Positions 45,028 through 54,120 of a stretch of DNA of 64,000 nt are shown here, piece after piece. The translations under genes were made by a program, and so were the position numbers. The notes under the pieces were generated by a model, which worked only from the letters and a program-made list of their open reading frames with translations, had not been told where the DNA came from and searched no databases. Each line of letters starts with the position of its first letter. The first letter of the stretch is position 1. Source of the DNA: Dermacoccus abyssi (GTDB lineage: Bacteria > Actinomycetota > Actinomycetes > Actinomycetales > Dermatophilaceae); NCBI RefSeq assembly GCF_003515945.1, contig NZ_QWLM01000001.1, positions 186,001-250,000 on the forward strand, given 5' to 3'.

Positions 45028-45036
45028 TGGCCGTGA

Positions 45037-48000
45037 TCAGACTTCCTCGACGCTGCTCGGCTCGCGGCGCGACAGGTCGATACCCAGCTCCTCGGCAGCG
45101 CGGAAGACTTCCTGCTCCGAGTCGCGAAGGTCGATCGCCGTGCCGTCGCTGCTGAGGACCTCAACGTTGAGGCAGAGCGACTGCATTTCCTTGATGAGAA
45201 CCTTGAACGATTCCGGAATGCCGGGCTCGGGGATGTTCTCGCCCTTGACGATGGCCTCGTACACCTTGACGCGGCCGGTGACGTCGTCCGACTTGATGGT
45301 GAGCAGCTCCTGCAGCGCGTAGGCGGCGCCGTACGCCTCCAGGGCCCACACCTCCATCTCGCCGAATCGCTGACCACCGAACTGCGCCTTACCGCCGAGC
45401 GGCTGCTGGGTGATCATCGAGTACGGACCGGTCGAACGGGCGTGGATCTTCTCGTCCACCAGGTGGTGGAGCTTGAGGATGTACATGTAGCCCACCGACA
45501 CCGGGTCCGGGAACGGCTCGCCGGAACGACCGTCGAACAGCTGCGCCTTGCCGGAGTTGTCGATGAGACGCACGCCGTCACGGGTCTTGTTCGTCGAGTC
45601 GAGCAGACCGCGGATCTCGGCCTCTCGCGCACCGTCGAACACCGGGGTGGCGATACGCGTGTTGGCGCCGGCCTGACGCGCGTCCTCGGGGATCTTGGCG
45701 GCCCACTCCGGCGTGCCCTCGATGTCCCAACCACGCGACGCGGCCCAGCCCATGTGCAGCTCGAGGACCTGACCCGGGTTCATTCGGGACGGAACACCGA
45801 GCGGGTTGAGCACGACGTCGACCGGCGTGCCGTCCTCGAGGAACGGCATGTCCTCAACCGGCAGGATCTTCGAGATGACGCCCTTGTTGCCGTGACGGCC
45901 GGCGAGCTTGTCACCGTCGGTGATCTTGCGCTTGTTGGCGACGTACACACGCACGAGCTGGTTGACGCCCGGGGGAAGCTCGTCGCCCTCCTCGCGGTCG
46001 AAGACCTTGACGCCGATGACCGTGCCGGTCTCGCCGTGCGGGACCTTCATGGACGTATCACGGACCTCGCGGGCCTTCTCACCGAAGATGGCGCGCAGGA
46101 GGCGCTCCTCCGGCGTCAGCTCGGTCTCACCCTTCGGCGTGACCTTGCCGACGAGCAGGTCGCCGTCGCGGACCTCGGCGCCGATGCGGATGATGCCGCG
46201 CTCGTCGAGGTCGGCCAGGACCTCCTCGGAGACGTTCGGGATGTCCCGCGTGATCTCCTCCGGGCCGAGCTTCGTGTCACGAGCGTCGATCTCGTGCTCC
46301 TCGATGTGGATCGAGGAGAGCGTGTCGTCCTGGACGAGACGCTGGCTGAGGATGATGGCGTCCTCGTAGTTGTAGCCCTCCCACGGCATGAACGCCACGA
46401 GCAGGTTCTTACCGAGCGACATCTCGCCACCGTCGGTCGCGGGACCGTCGGCGATGACAGCGCCTTCCTCGAGACGCTCACCCTCGGTGACCACGACACG
46501 CTGGTTGTAGCAGGTGCCCTGGTTCGAACGCGTGAACTTCGCGATGCGGTAGGTGCTGTACGTGGCGTCGTCGTTGGCGACGGTCACGAGGTCCGCGGAG
46601 ACCTCCTGCACGACACCGGCCTTCGTCGCACGCACGACGTCACCCGAGTCGAGTGCCGCGCGGTACTCGATGCCGGTACCCACGAGCGGGGCCTCCGAGC
46701 GCACGAGCGGCACGGCCTGACGCTGCATGTTGGCACCCATGAGGGCACGGTTGGCGTCGTCGTGCTCGAGGAACGGGATGAGCGCGGTGGCGGCCGAGAC
46801 CATCTGACGTGCGGACACGTCCATGAAGTCGACCTCGTCGCGCGCGACGTCGCTCGCCTCGCCGCCCTTGGTGCGGGCCATGACGCGATCCTCGACGAAC
46901 TCGTTGTCCTGCGTCAGCGGGGCGTTGGCCTGCGCGATGACGTAGGTGTCCTCCTCGTCGGCGGACAGGTAGACGACCTCGTCGGAGACCTTGCCGTTCT
47001 CGACCTTGCGGTACGGGGTCTCGACAAATCCGAACGGGTTGATGCGACCGTACGACGCGAGCGAACCGATGAGGCCGATGTTCGGGCCTTCCGGCGTCTC
47101 GATCGGGCACATGCGGCCGTAGTGCGACGGGTGGACGTCACGGACCTCCATGCCGGCGCGGTCACGGGAGAGACCACCCGGGCCCAGCGCGGAGAGACGA
47201 CGCTTGTGCGTCAGACCGGCGAGCGGGTTGTTCTGGTCCATGAACTGCGACAGCTGCGAGGTGCCGAAGAACTCCTTGATCGACGCCACGACCGGGCGGA
47301 TGTTGATCAGGGTCTGCGGCGTGATGGCCTCGACGTCCTGCGTCGTCATGCGCTCACGAACCACGCGCTCCATACGGGAAAGACCCGTGCGGACCTGGTT
47401 CTGGATGAGCTCACCGACGTTGCGGAGGCGACGGTTGCCGAAGTGGTCGATGTCGTCGACCTCGACACGCACGTCGACGTCATCGCCGTGACGCTTGCCC
47501 TTCATCGTGTCCTCGCCGGCGTGCAGCGCGACGATGTACTTGATGGTGGCCACGACGTCGTCGACCGACAGCGTCGAGTCCTCGAGGCCGCCGTCGACAC
47601 CGAGCTTCTTGTTGACCTTGTAGCGGCCGACCTTCGCGAGGTCGTAACGCTTGCCGTTGAAGTACAGGTTGTCGAGCAGCTGCTGAGCGGCCTCACGCGT
47701 CGGCGGTTCGCCCGGACGCAGCTTGCGGTAGATCTCGAGCAGCGCGGCGTCCTGGTCGGCCGTGTGGTCCTTCTCCAGGGTGGCGCGCATCGACTCGTAC
47801 TGGCCGAACTCCTCGAGGATCTGAGCCTCGGTCCAACCGAGGGCCTTGAGCAGGACGGTAACGGACTGCTTGCGCTTGCGGTCGACGCGAACGCCGACCA
47901 TGTCGCGCTTGTCGACCTCGAACTCGAGCCAGGCACCGCGGCTCGGGATGACCTTGGCCGTGTAGATCTCCTTGTCGGAGGTCTTGTCGATGCTGCGCTC

Positions 48001-48522
48001 GAAGTACACGCCGGGGCTGCGCACGAGCTGCGAGACGACGACACGCTCGGTGCCGTTGATGACGAAGGTGCCGCGGTCGGTCATGAGCGGGAAGTCGCCC
48101 ATGAAGACCGTCTGGCTCTTGATCTCGCCGGTCTCGGCGTTCATGAACTCGGCGGTGACGAAGAGGGGAGCCGCGTACGTCATGTCGCGCTCCTTGCATT
48201 CGTCGATCGAGTACTTGACGTCCTCGAAGCGGTGGTCGCGGAAGCTCAGCGACATGGAGCCGGAGAAGTCTTCGATCGGGGAGATCTCCTCGAAGATCTC
48301 CTCGAGACCGGAGCGCTCGGGGACGTCGACACGGCCCTCGGCCTTGGCGGCAGCCACGCGGGCCTGCCACTTCTCGTTGCCGAGGAGCCAGTCGAAGCTC
48401 TCGGTCTGCAACGCGAGCAGATCCGGGATTTCGAGGGGCTCACGAATTTTGGCGAAGGTGAGACGGCCGGAGGCAGTCTTCGCCGAGGACAGAGTCTGGG
48501 TCGCGGTGCGCGAAGCAGCCAA
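45037..48522 (-). CDS. rpoB: DNA-directed RNA polymerase subunit beta
   Basis: 1161-residue catalytic subunit, standard actinobacterial length. The rifampicin pocket reads [20 protein letters not shown] then [12 protein letters not shown], with the resistance-hotspot Asp, His and Ser all in the wild-type state. The flap, [13 protein letters not shown] and the C-terminal [20 protein letters not shown] segments are intact. ATG at 48522. Preceded by a 468-bp region with a good promoter candidate; upstream is the ABC exporter gene, an unusual neighbour since rplL commonly precedes rpoB. Confidence 0.99.
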   Translation of the reverse strand: MAASRTATQTLSSAKTASGRLTFAKIREPLEIPDLLALQTESFDWLLGNEKWQARVAAAKAEGRVDVPERSGLEEIFEEISPIEDFSGSMSLSFRDHRFEDVKYSIDECKERDMTYAAPLFVTAEFMNAETGEIKSQTVFMGDFPLMTDRGTFVINGTERVVVSQLVRSPGVYFERSIDKTSDKEIYTAKVIPSRGAWLEFEVDKRDMVGVRVDRKRKQSVTVLLKALGWTEAQILEEFGQYESMRATLEKDHTADQDAALLEIYRKLRPGEPPTREAAQQLLDNLYFNGKRYDLAKVGRYKVNKKLGVDGGLEDSTLSVDDVVATIKYIVALHAGEDTMKGKRHGDDVDVRVEVDDIDHFGNRRLRNVGELIQNQVRTGLSRMERVVRERMTTQDVEAITPQTLINIRPVVASIKEFFGTSQLSQFMDQNNPLAGLTHKRRLSALGPGGLSRDRAGMEVRDVHPSHYGRMCPIETPEGPNIGLIGSLASYGRINPFGFVETPYRKVENGKVSDEVVYLSADEEDTYVIAQANAPLTQDNEFVEDRVMARTKGGEASDVARDEVDFMDVSARQMVSAATALIPFLEHDDANRALMGANMQRQAVPLVRSEAPLVGTGIEYRAALDSGDVVRATKAGVVQEVSADLVTVANDDATYSTYRIAKFTRSNQGTCYNQRVVVTEGERLEEGAVIADGPATDGGEMSLGKNLLVAFMPWEGYNYEDAIILSQRLVQDDTLSSIHIEEHEIDARDTKLGPEEITRDIPNVSEEVLADLDERGIIRIGAEVRDGDLLVGKVTPKGETELTPEERLLRAIFGEKAREVRDTSMKVPHGETGTVIGVKVFDREEGDELPPGVNQLVRVYVANKRKITDGDKLAGRHGNKGVISKILPVEDMPFLEDGTPVDVVLNPLGVPSRMNPGQVLELHMGWAASRGWDIEGTPEWAAKIPEDARQAGANTRIATPVFDGAREAEIRGLLDSTNKTRDGVRLIDNSGKAQLFDGRSGEPFPDPVSVGYMYILKLHHLVDEKIHARSTGPYSMITQQPLGGKAQFGGQRFGEMEVWALEAYGAAYALQELLTIKSDDVTGRVKVYEAIVKGENIPEPGIPESFKVLIKEMQSLCLNVEVLSSDGTAIDLRDSEQEVFRAAEELGIDLSRREPSSVEEV

Positions 48523-48735
48523 GGAGTGTTCCTTCCACAGGCCTAACAGAGCGGCTAATACGTGCCCTCAGCCCCCGGACGGAACCCGAACCCCAACGCA
48601 CTCGAGCGCGAGGATCGAACCCACCCGTCGTGGTGACCGGGACGCGACGCGGCCGCAGCCGGTCGAACAGTCGATCTCGTCGTCGTGCTTCGTTGGTTTT
48701 CGAGGGTGCCCAGAGACAAGGCAGCGCAAAATAGC

Positions 48736-48764
48736 AGAATAGTCCCCCGGTCGGGGACATGCAA
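48736..48764 (-). promoter_or_regulatory. Candidate rpoB promoter with palindromic spacer
   Basis: Minus strand TTGCAT (48759-48764), exactly 17 bp, TATTCT (48736-48741). The spacer (48742-48758) is itself an inverted repeat, GTCCCC and GGGGAC arms around 5 bases, filling it end to end. Expected start about 48729, leader about 205 bases. Confidence 0.6.
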
Positions 48765-48822
48765 GTTCGACGTCGTCGAGCGTTCGCTTCGTGCGTCGCG
48801 CTCCACCTGAGCCGATATGGAA

Positions 48823-48844
48823 CGAGCCTCTCCCCCGAGGCTCG
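48823..48844 (-). terminator. Terminator-like repeat after the ABC exporter gene
   Basis: Eight-base perfect arms with a TCCCCC loop, located 147 bp past the exporter stop codon and upstream of the rpoB promoter. Distance makes the assignment modest. Confidence 0.4.
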
Positions 48845-48990
48845 TATTGAGTTACATGAGGATGGCTCAGCCGGGCTCGCCAGTCAAGCACCCACACCGC
48901 GCCGCGCCCGAGCGACCGGCAAAACCCCCGTGATGACACCCCATCCGGGTGATTCGCGGCAGGTCGCCGAGCGGGCGCCCGAGGCTCCGG

Positions 48991-51900
48991 CTAGCCCGCC
49001 AGAGCCCCGAACCGCCCACTCAGCCTGGACCACGGACCGACAGCGGCGACGCGCCCGTCCACGAGCACGACGACGCGGTCGGCCCGGGCCAGTGCGGCCC
49101 GCTTCGAACTCGCCCCGATGACGGTGGAGCCTCGCTCGCGCAGCGCGTTCCACAACTCCAGCTCGGTGGCGGCGTCGAGGGCGCTCGAGACGTCGTCGGC
49201 GACGATGAGTTCGGCGTTGGTGGCGAGTGCGCGCGCCAGGGCGAGACGTTGCACCTGCCCGCCCGACAACCGCAGGCCGCGGTGACCGACCAGCGCATCG
49301 ACACCCCCGGCCCGCTCGATGTCGGGCACGAGACGGGCATCGGCGACGGCCTCGTCGTACCGTCGCGGCAGACCGAGACGGATGTTGTCACCGAAGGTGC
49401 CCGACAGAACGCGGGGCGTCTGGGACACGTACGCCACCTGGCCCGGCCGCAGGAAGCTCTCCTCGTCCTCGACGACCTTCCCGTTCCACCGCAGTTCGCC
49501 GGTGTAGCGCACGAGCCCGGCGAGCGCGCCGAGCAGGCTCGACTTGCCTGCACCCACCTGACCGAGGACGAGGACGAGTTCGCCCGCCTCCACGGTGAGC
49601 GAGACGTCCTCGACGCCCAGCGTGCCGTCGTCGTGCACGGCCGAGAGGTGCTCGAGGCGCAGGCTCTCGAGCCGTTCCCCCGGCTCCTCTTGGGGCGCCG
49701 GGGCCCGGCCCGCCGCGAGGTCGACGTCCTTCGGCAGCGACGTGATGTCACGACCACCCGCGTAGGCCACCGTGGCCTGCTGCCACGCCCGGGTGCCGGG
49801 AGCCTCCGTGACCACGGCGCTGGCCACCTGGCCGAACCACTCGAACCCCATCGCCGCGTTCGCGACGAGGAGGCCCGTCGCGAGGCTCCACACGTCCCAG
49901 ACGACACCGGCCCAGGCGATGACGACACCGGCTTCGATCGCGACGAGCGGAACGCCCTGGAGCACTGCGGCGATGCGGTGTTCACGCACGGCGGCGTCGA
50001 CGCGGCCCGCGTCCACCTGGCGCAGGTGCTCGCGCGCCTCCCGCAGACGCCCCGCCAGCTTGACGGTGCGCGCCGACTCGACGACGGAGACCAGCGCCCG
50101 GCCGAAGCGGGCACGGCTCTTCGACGCCGCGGCGGCTGAACTTCCCGCGAGGGGACGCCCGAGGGCCGAAGCGGCAGCGGAGACCAGCAGGATCGCGGCG
50201 AGCACAGCGCCGGTGAGCGGTGTGCCGGACACGAGCGACGTCACCGCGACGATGGCCAGACCGTTGAGGAAGTCGACCCAGCGGTCGGCGTATTTCACGA
50301 AGCGGTCGGCGTCCATCGCTCGGGCCACGACCTCACCGGGCGGGGTGGCCTCCAGCCGCGACGTTGCCGTCTGACCGAGCAGCACGTTGAGTCGCACTCG
50401 AAGGAGCACCTCGATCCACCACCGGGGGTAGCGCGAAACGGCCCACGCGAGGATGCCCGGCCCGAGCAGCACCGCGACGAGGGAGGCGACGAGCCAGGGG
50501 CGCCACTCAGCATCCGCGACGAGGGCCTCGACCGTCGTTCCCCACACCCAACCGGTGATGGCTCCCACCGAACCGACGAGGGAGAAGGCGAGGAAGCCCA
50601 GCCCCGGGATGGCGCCCCACAGGGGCTTGACCAGGAGCGCGTCACGGATACCCCGCCACAGCGGAGGGGCGGGGTCGACCTTGCGGGCGGCAGGCACGTC
50701 AGTGCGCCGACGAGCTCGCAGAACGGGTTGATCGTCCGGCGCCGACGGCGCGTCAGGCGTATCGGCCTCGGGTACTGAAGCGTCGGCTGCCTCCGCAGCC
50801 TCGAGGAGGCGGCTGAAGTGGCCCGGTGCCTGCGACAGCTCGTCGTGCGTGCCGAACTGCGCCACGCGGCCGCGATCGAGCACCGCGACGAAGTCAGCGC
50901 GTTCGATGGTCGAGAGGCGGTGGGCGATGATGACCCCGGTGCGGTTCTTGAGCAGCCGCTCCGACGCCGCGACCACGCGCGCCTCCGTCACCGGATCCAT
51001 CCGCGCCGTGGCCTCGTCGAGGATGACGACCTCGACGTCGCGTGCGAGCAGACGGGCGAAGGCGACGAGTTGCGCCTCCCCCGCCGAGAGCGTGATGCCT
51101 CCCGGGCCGAGCAGGGTGTCGACGCCGTTCGGCAGTCCCTCGACCCAGTCGCTCAACCCGAGCTCGGCCATGATCGCCGTCACCCGGGCATTGTCCGCCT
51201 CGCCGAAGAGCGTGACGTTCTCGGCCAGCGTGCCCGCGAGGATGTCGGTCTTCTGGGTCACCGTCCCCACAGCGGCGCGCAGGGCGTCGACGTCGAGCTC
51301 GAGCACATCACGTCCGCCGACGAACACCTGGCTCGCAGGCGGCTCGACGGCCCTGGGGACGAGGCTCGCGAGCGTCGACTTGCCGGAACCCGTGCGCCCG
51401 ACGAGCGCGAGCGTCGCACCGGCGGGAAGCCGCAGGTCGACGTTCTCGAGGACGACGTCGTCCCCCGTGTAGGAGAACGTGAGGTCGCGGAACTCGAGGC
51501 TGAGATCGCCGTCGGGGACCGGATCGCCCTCGACGCGCTCGGGCTCGACCGCCATGAGCTGACGCAGTCGGGTGATGGCGCCGAGGCCGGCCTGCAGGTC
51601 GGGAAGCTGCTCGGCGAGGCGCCCGACCCGCCCGACGAAGGTGCTCGTCACGAGCACGAGCGTCACAACCTGCGAGACCGCGAGGTCACCGCGCGAGGCG
51701 AGAACGACACTGACCGCCATCGCCACGGCGAGCAGGAGATGCAGCGTCAGCCCGGAGCGAAGGATGACGCCGACTTCGAGGCGCAGCACGTCCTGGAAAC
51801 GACGGTGCACCACCGACGACAGGCGCACGATGTTGGCGAGGACGAAGCCCTGGCCGAGGTTGGTGCGGATGTCGTCACGCGCGGCCACGCCCTCTTCGAA

Positions 51901-52506
51901 CGCAGCGGCGTGCTCTGTCCACTGGGCTTCCTCGATGACCTTCCGCTCGGCGATCTTGCCCAGCAGGGGTTTGATGAGCCAGAAGGCCCCCGCGGCGAAG
52001 AGCGGGAACAGCACCCACGCGGGAGTCCAGGACACGCCCGCCACGACCCACATGGGCACGAGCGCGAAGACGGTGTTGAGCACCATCCACAGCTGCATGC
52101 GCACGAGGTTGTTCACCTCGTGGGTGTCGTCGTCGACGCGGTCGAGCACCTCTCCCACGGCCTGCTCCGACAGCGCCGCGAGGGGCTGGTGGAGCACGGC
52201 GTCGACGAGGTCCTGGCGCAGCGCGCCGGCAGCCCGGTCGACGACGGTGGCCCACACGTATCGACCCACCGTGTTGAGCACGGCGCTGCCGAGCAGGAGC
52301 ACGGCCAGCCACGCGACGAGCCCGCCCTCGGGATGTTCCGCGAGCCGCCCTGCGAGGAGCGCCGCGATCGAAGGACCCACCGACGAGACGGCCAGTGCAA
52401 CGAGCGCGATCACAGCGGCGGGGCCACGCAGGCGTCGCCAATCGACAGGAGCCCGATGGGCTTCGGAAGCCGATCGGGTGGGGGCGGACGCTGACTGCTG
52501 ACTCAT
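48991..52506 (-). CDS. ABC exporter, two half-transporters fused (TMD-NBD-TMD-NBD)
   Basis: 1171-residue predicted efflux ATPase. First membrane domain about 35-330, first NBD about 345-570: Walker [10 protein letters not shown] (~369), signature LSAGE (~471), Walker [13 protein letters not shown] (~491), switch AHR. A charged linker follows, then a second membrane domain (~640-900) and second NBD: Walker [10 protein letters not shown] (~982), signature LSGGQ (~1077), Walker [13 protein letters not shown] (~1099). In the second NBD the catalytic Glu is Asp and the switch His is Ser (GASSKR), so one ATP site looks degenerate. Start ATG 52506; a TAATGT 10 bp upstream suggests a near-leaderless transcript. 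It appears joined to rplL only because of a base missing in rplL. Substrate unknown. Confidence 0.92.
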   Translation of the reverse strand: MSQQSASAPTRSASEAHRAPVDWRRLRGPAAVIALVALAVSSVGPSIAALLAGRLAEHPEGGLVAWLAVLLLGSAVLNTVGRYVWATVVDRAAGALRQDLVDAVLHQPLAALSEQAVGEVLDRVDDDTHEVNNLVRMQLWMVLNTVFALVPMWVVAGVSWTPAWVLFPLFAAGAFWLIKPLLGKIAERKVIEEAQWTEHAAAFEEGVAARDDIRTNLGQGFVLANIVRLSSVVHRRFQDVLRLEVGVILRSGLTLHLLLAVAMAVSVVLASRGDLAVSQVVTLVLVTSTFVGRVGRLAEQLPDLQAGLGAITRLRQLMAVEPERVEGDPVPDGDLSLEFRDLTFSYTGDDVVLENVDLRLPAGATLALVGRTGSGKSTLASLVPRAVEPPASQVFVGGRDVLELDVDALRAAVGTVTQKTDILAGTLAENVTLFGEADNARVTAIMAELGLSDWVEGLPNGVDTLLGPGGITLSAGEAQLVAFARLLARDVEVVILDEATARMDPVTEARVVAASERLLKNRTGVIIAHRLSTIERADFVAVLDRGRVAQFGTHDELSQAPGHFSRLLEAAEAADASVPEADTPDAPSAPDDQPVLRARRRTDVPAARKVDPAPPLWRGIRDALLVKPLWGAIPGLGFLAFSLVGSVGAITGWVWGTTVEALVADAEWRPWLVASLVAVLLGPGILAWAVSRYPRWWIEVLLRVRLNVLLGQTATSRLEATPPGEVVARAMDADRFVKYADRWVDFLNGLAIVAVTSLVSGTPLTGAVLAAILLVSAAASALGRPLAGSSAAAASKSRARFGRALVSVVESARTVKLAGRLREAREHLRQVDAGRVDAAVREHRIAAVLQGVPLVAIEAGVVIAWAGVVWDVWSLATGLLVANAAMGFEWFGQVASAVVTEAPGTRAWQQATVAYAGGRDITSLPKDVDLAAGRAPAPQEEPGERLESLRLEHLSAVHDDGTLGVEDVSLTVEAGELVLVLGQVGAGKSSLLGALAGLVRYTGELRWNGKVVEDEESFLRPGQVAYVSQTPRVLSGTFGDNIRLGLPRRYDEAVADARLVPDIERAGGVDALVGHRGLRLSGGQVQRLALARALATNAELIVADDVSSALDAATELELWNALRERGSTVIGASSKRAALARADRVVVLVDGRVAAVGPWSRLSGRFGALAG

Positions 52507-52567
52507 GGCCCGGAACACATTAGAGGCAGCCGGTGACAACCGCACACGAATATTGCCCCGACACAAA

Positions 52568-52606
52568 CGACCATCGGCCGCACCCGCAGGTGCGACCCGA
52601 TGGTCG
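52568..52606 (-). terminator. Terminator of rplJ-rplL
   Basis: Ten-base outer arms CGACCATCGG (52568-52577) and complement (52597-52606) continue into an inner CGCACC/GGTGCG stem. It lies 33 bp after the rplL stop; the minus-strand transcript continues TTTGTGT. Confidence 0.7.
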
Positions 52607-52639
52607 AAGTTCACGATCCCAGGCGAGCCCGGGACGAGA

Positions 52640-53025
52640 TCACTTGAGCTCGACGGTGGCGCCGGCGCCTCGAGGGACTCCTTGGCCTTGTCCGCGGTCT
52701 CCTTGTTGACACCCTCGAGAACGGGCTTCGGAGCACCGTCAACGAGGTCCTTGGCCTCCTTCAGACCGAGGGACGTCAGGGCGCGGACCTCCTTGATGAC
52801 CTGGATCTTCTTGTCACCGGCAGCGGCCAGGATGACGTCGAACTCGTCCTTCTCCTCGGCAGCGGCAGCGTCGCCACCGGCAGCCGGAGCGGCACCGGCA
52901 ACTGCAACCGGGGCAGCAGCGGTGACGTTGAACGTGTCCTCGAAGAGCGTCACGAACTCGGAGAGCTCGATGAGCGTCATTTCCTTGAAAGCCTCAAGGA
53001 GCTCGTCGTTGGAGAGCTTCGCCAT
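52640..53025 (-). CDS. rplL: 50S ribosomal protein L7/L12 (apparent frameshift near the end)
   Basis: Stalk protein that recruits translation GTPases. N-terminal dimerisation domain [20 protein letters not shown], Ala-rich hinge, and C-terminal domain [40 protein letters not shown] are intact. After KAKESLEA the family ends AGATVELK and stop; here the frame reads PAPPSSSSD because one base is missing at about 52667 (GAGGCGCC where GAGGCCGCC is expected). In the restored frame TGA lies at 52640-52642 and the protein has 128 residues. As written, translation would run on into the ABC exporter. Probably a sequence error. Confidence 0.93.
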
Positions 53026-53127
53026 GATGGGCGTCCTTTCTGTTCTTGTCGGATCGCAGATGTTCTCTGGTGATCCGTGCCGTGAGTGGCGTTGTGTTGG
53101 GTGCGACCTGCTCGACGGGTGTCGAGA

Positions 53128-53718
53128 TCAGGCCTCGTCGCCACCCTCGGCGACGTCTGCGGTGGCCTCTTCGGCAGCCGGAGCTGCGTCGGAAACCGGG
53201 CCCTCGGTCTCGACCTTCGCGCGCAGGGCCTCGATTGCACGAGAGCTCTGCGACAGCGGGGCCGCGAAGAGGTAAACCGCCTGGCTGAGCGAGGCCTGGA
53301 AGCCCCCGGCCAGCTTGGCGAGCAGGGTCTCGCGGGACTCGAGGTCCGCAAGCTTGTTGATCTCCTCGGCCGACATGGCCTTGCCGTCAAGGACGCCGCC
53401 CTTGATGACGAGGAGAGGGTTGGCCTTGGCGAAGTCACGCAGCTTCTTCGCCGTCTCCACCGGGTCACCGGTGACGAAGGCGATAGCGGACGGGCCCTGG
53501 AGCTGGCCGTCGAAGGCCGTCACTCCGGCCTCGGCAGCCGCACGAGCGGTCAGCGTGTTCTTCACCACGGAGTAAGTGGCGTGCTCACGAATGGAGTTAC
53601 GCAGATCGGTGATCTGCGCCACGGTCAGGCCGCGGTACTCCGTCAGCACGGCAGCATCCGAGTTGCGGAAGTTGTCCGCGAGCTCGGCAATGGCTGCATC
53701 CTTTGCGGCAGTAGCCAT
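53128..53718 (-). CDS. rplJ: 50S ribosomal protein L10
   Basis: 196-residue base of the L7/L12 stalk; represses its own operon by binding the leader in other bacteria. [40 protein letters not shown] and the C-terminal helix that binds L12 dimers, followed by an Ala/Glu tail, are visible. The ATG at 53718 has AAGGAGG; the 14-codon longer frame is rejected. Followed after 102 bp by rplL. Confidence 0.97.
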   Translation of the reverse strand: MATAAKDAAIAELADNFRNSDAAVLTEYRGLTVAQITDLRNSIREHATYSVVKNTLTARAAAEAGVTAFDGQLQGPSAIAFVTGDPVETAKKLRDFAKANPLLVIKGGVLDGKAMSAEEINKLADLESRETLLAKLAGGFQASLSQAVYLFAAPLSQSSRAIEALRAKVETEGPVSDAAPAAEEATADVAEGGDEA

Positions 53719-53768
53719 GCGTGCCTCCTTCGGTGGTGAATGCCAGTCGTGAGGGCGCACATGAAAAA

Positions 53769-53797
53769 GAGCCTCAGGCGCAGGCGCGCTGAGGCTC
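53769..53797 (-). promoter_or_regulatory. Ribosomal protein L10 leader: attenuator hairpin with T5
   Basis: Perfect nine-base arms (GAGCCTCAG and CTGAGGCTC) with an 11-base loop; on the minus strand the stem is followed directly by TTTTT, 51 bp before the rplJ ATG. This is a classical intrinsic terminator inside the leader, the form expected when L10 controls rplJL by attenuation. Confidence 0.75.
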
Positions 53798-53942
53798 GTA
53801 TGTCACCGACGATCACACTCGAAGAGGCGATCACGATGGACGGCTTAGCTCACCTGCGCGGGCTGCTCACTTCCGTGAGGCCTTCGGTCGTGCGCCGCTT
53901 CGAGAAGCAACTCATGACAACCGGCGGTCATTGGTACGCAAG

Positions 53943-53971
53943 AGACTACCGGGCGCGGTGCCAGCGACCAA
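53943..53971 (-). promoter_or_regulatory. Candidate rplJ promoter
   Basis: Minus strand TTGGTC (53966-53971), 17-bp spacer, TAGTCT (53943-53948). A start near 53936 gives a leader of about 218 bases, enough to contain the L10 leader structure. Confidence 0.5.
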
Positions 53972-54120
53972 ATCGAGGGCGCCGTCTTGCCCGGACGGCA
54001 CGGACGTCGTCGACAGCACACCTGCTGTTCATCCACCGGACGCATCGGGCGCGCTCCGCGAACTCCTTTGGCAGCGTATGTTTTTCGGCGCACCCTGAAA
54101 ACTCCTTGGAAGGCATCCCC

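Larger units (their letters stand above)
48523..48990 (-). other. Non-coding region upstream of rpoB
   Basis: No credible gene. It holds, from the exporter side, a terminator-like repeat CGAGCCTC/GAGGCTCG (48823-48830 with 48837-48844), the promoter at 48736-48764 and a leader of about 200 bases. The leader shows no obvious small ORF with a good ribosome-binding site. Confidence 0.55.
53719..54120. other. Divergent region of rplJ and the nuclease gene
   Basis: 402 bp without a credible gene. For the minus strand it holds the L10-type leader with an attenuator hairpin and a promoter candidate. The plus-strand side provides a GGAAGG ribosome-binding site for the nuclease ATG at 54121; the open frame extending from 53740 into the nuclease is read through the L10 leader and lacks protein character. 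Confidence 0.55.

Noticed and set aside
45442-48546. A 1034-codon open frame antisense to rpoB
   Set aside because: Same codon-shadow composition opposite a complete, conserved rpoB.
48991-53025. A 1344-residue protein fusing L7/L12 to an ABC exporter
   Set aside because: The L7/L12 C-terminus and stop are present one frame over, a terminator lies between, and the exporter has its own start. A single missing base explains the fusion.
53740-54120. N-terminal extension of the nuclease from 53740
   Set aside because: The extension reads through the L10 leader hairpin and rplJ ribosome-binding site; a signal peptide with a good ribosome-binding site begins at 54121.
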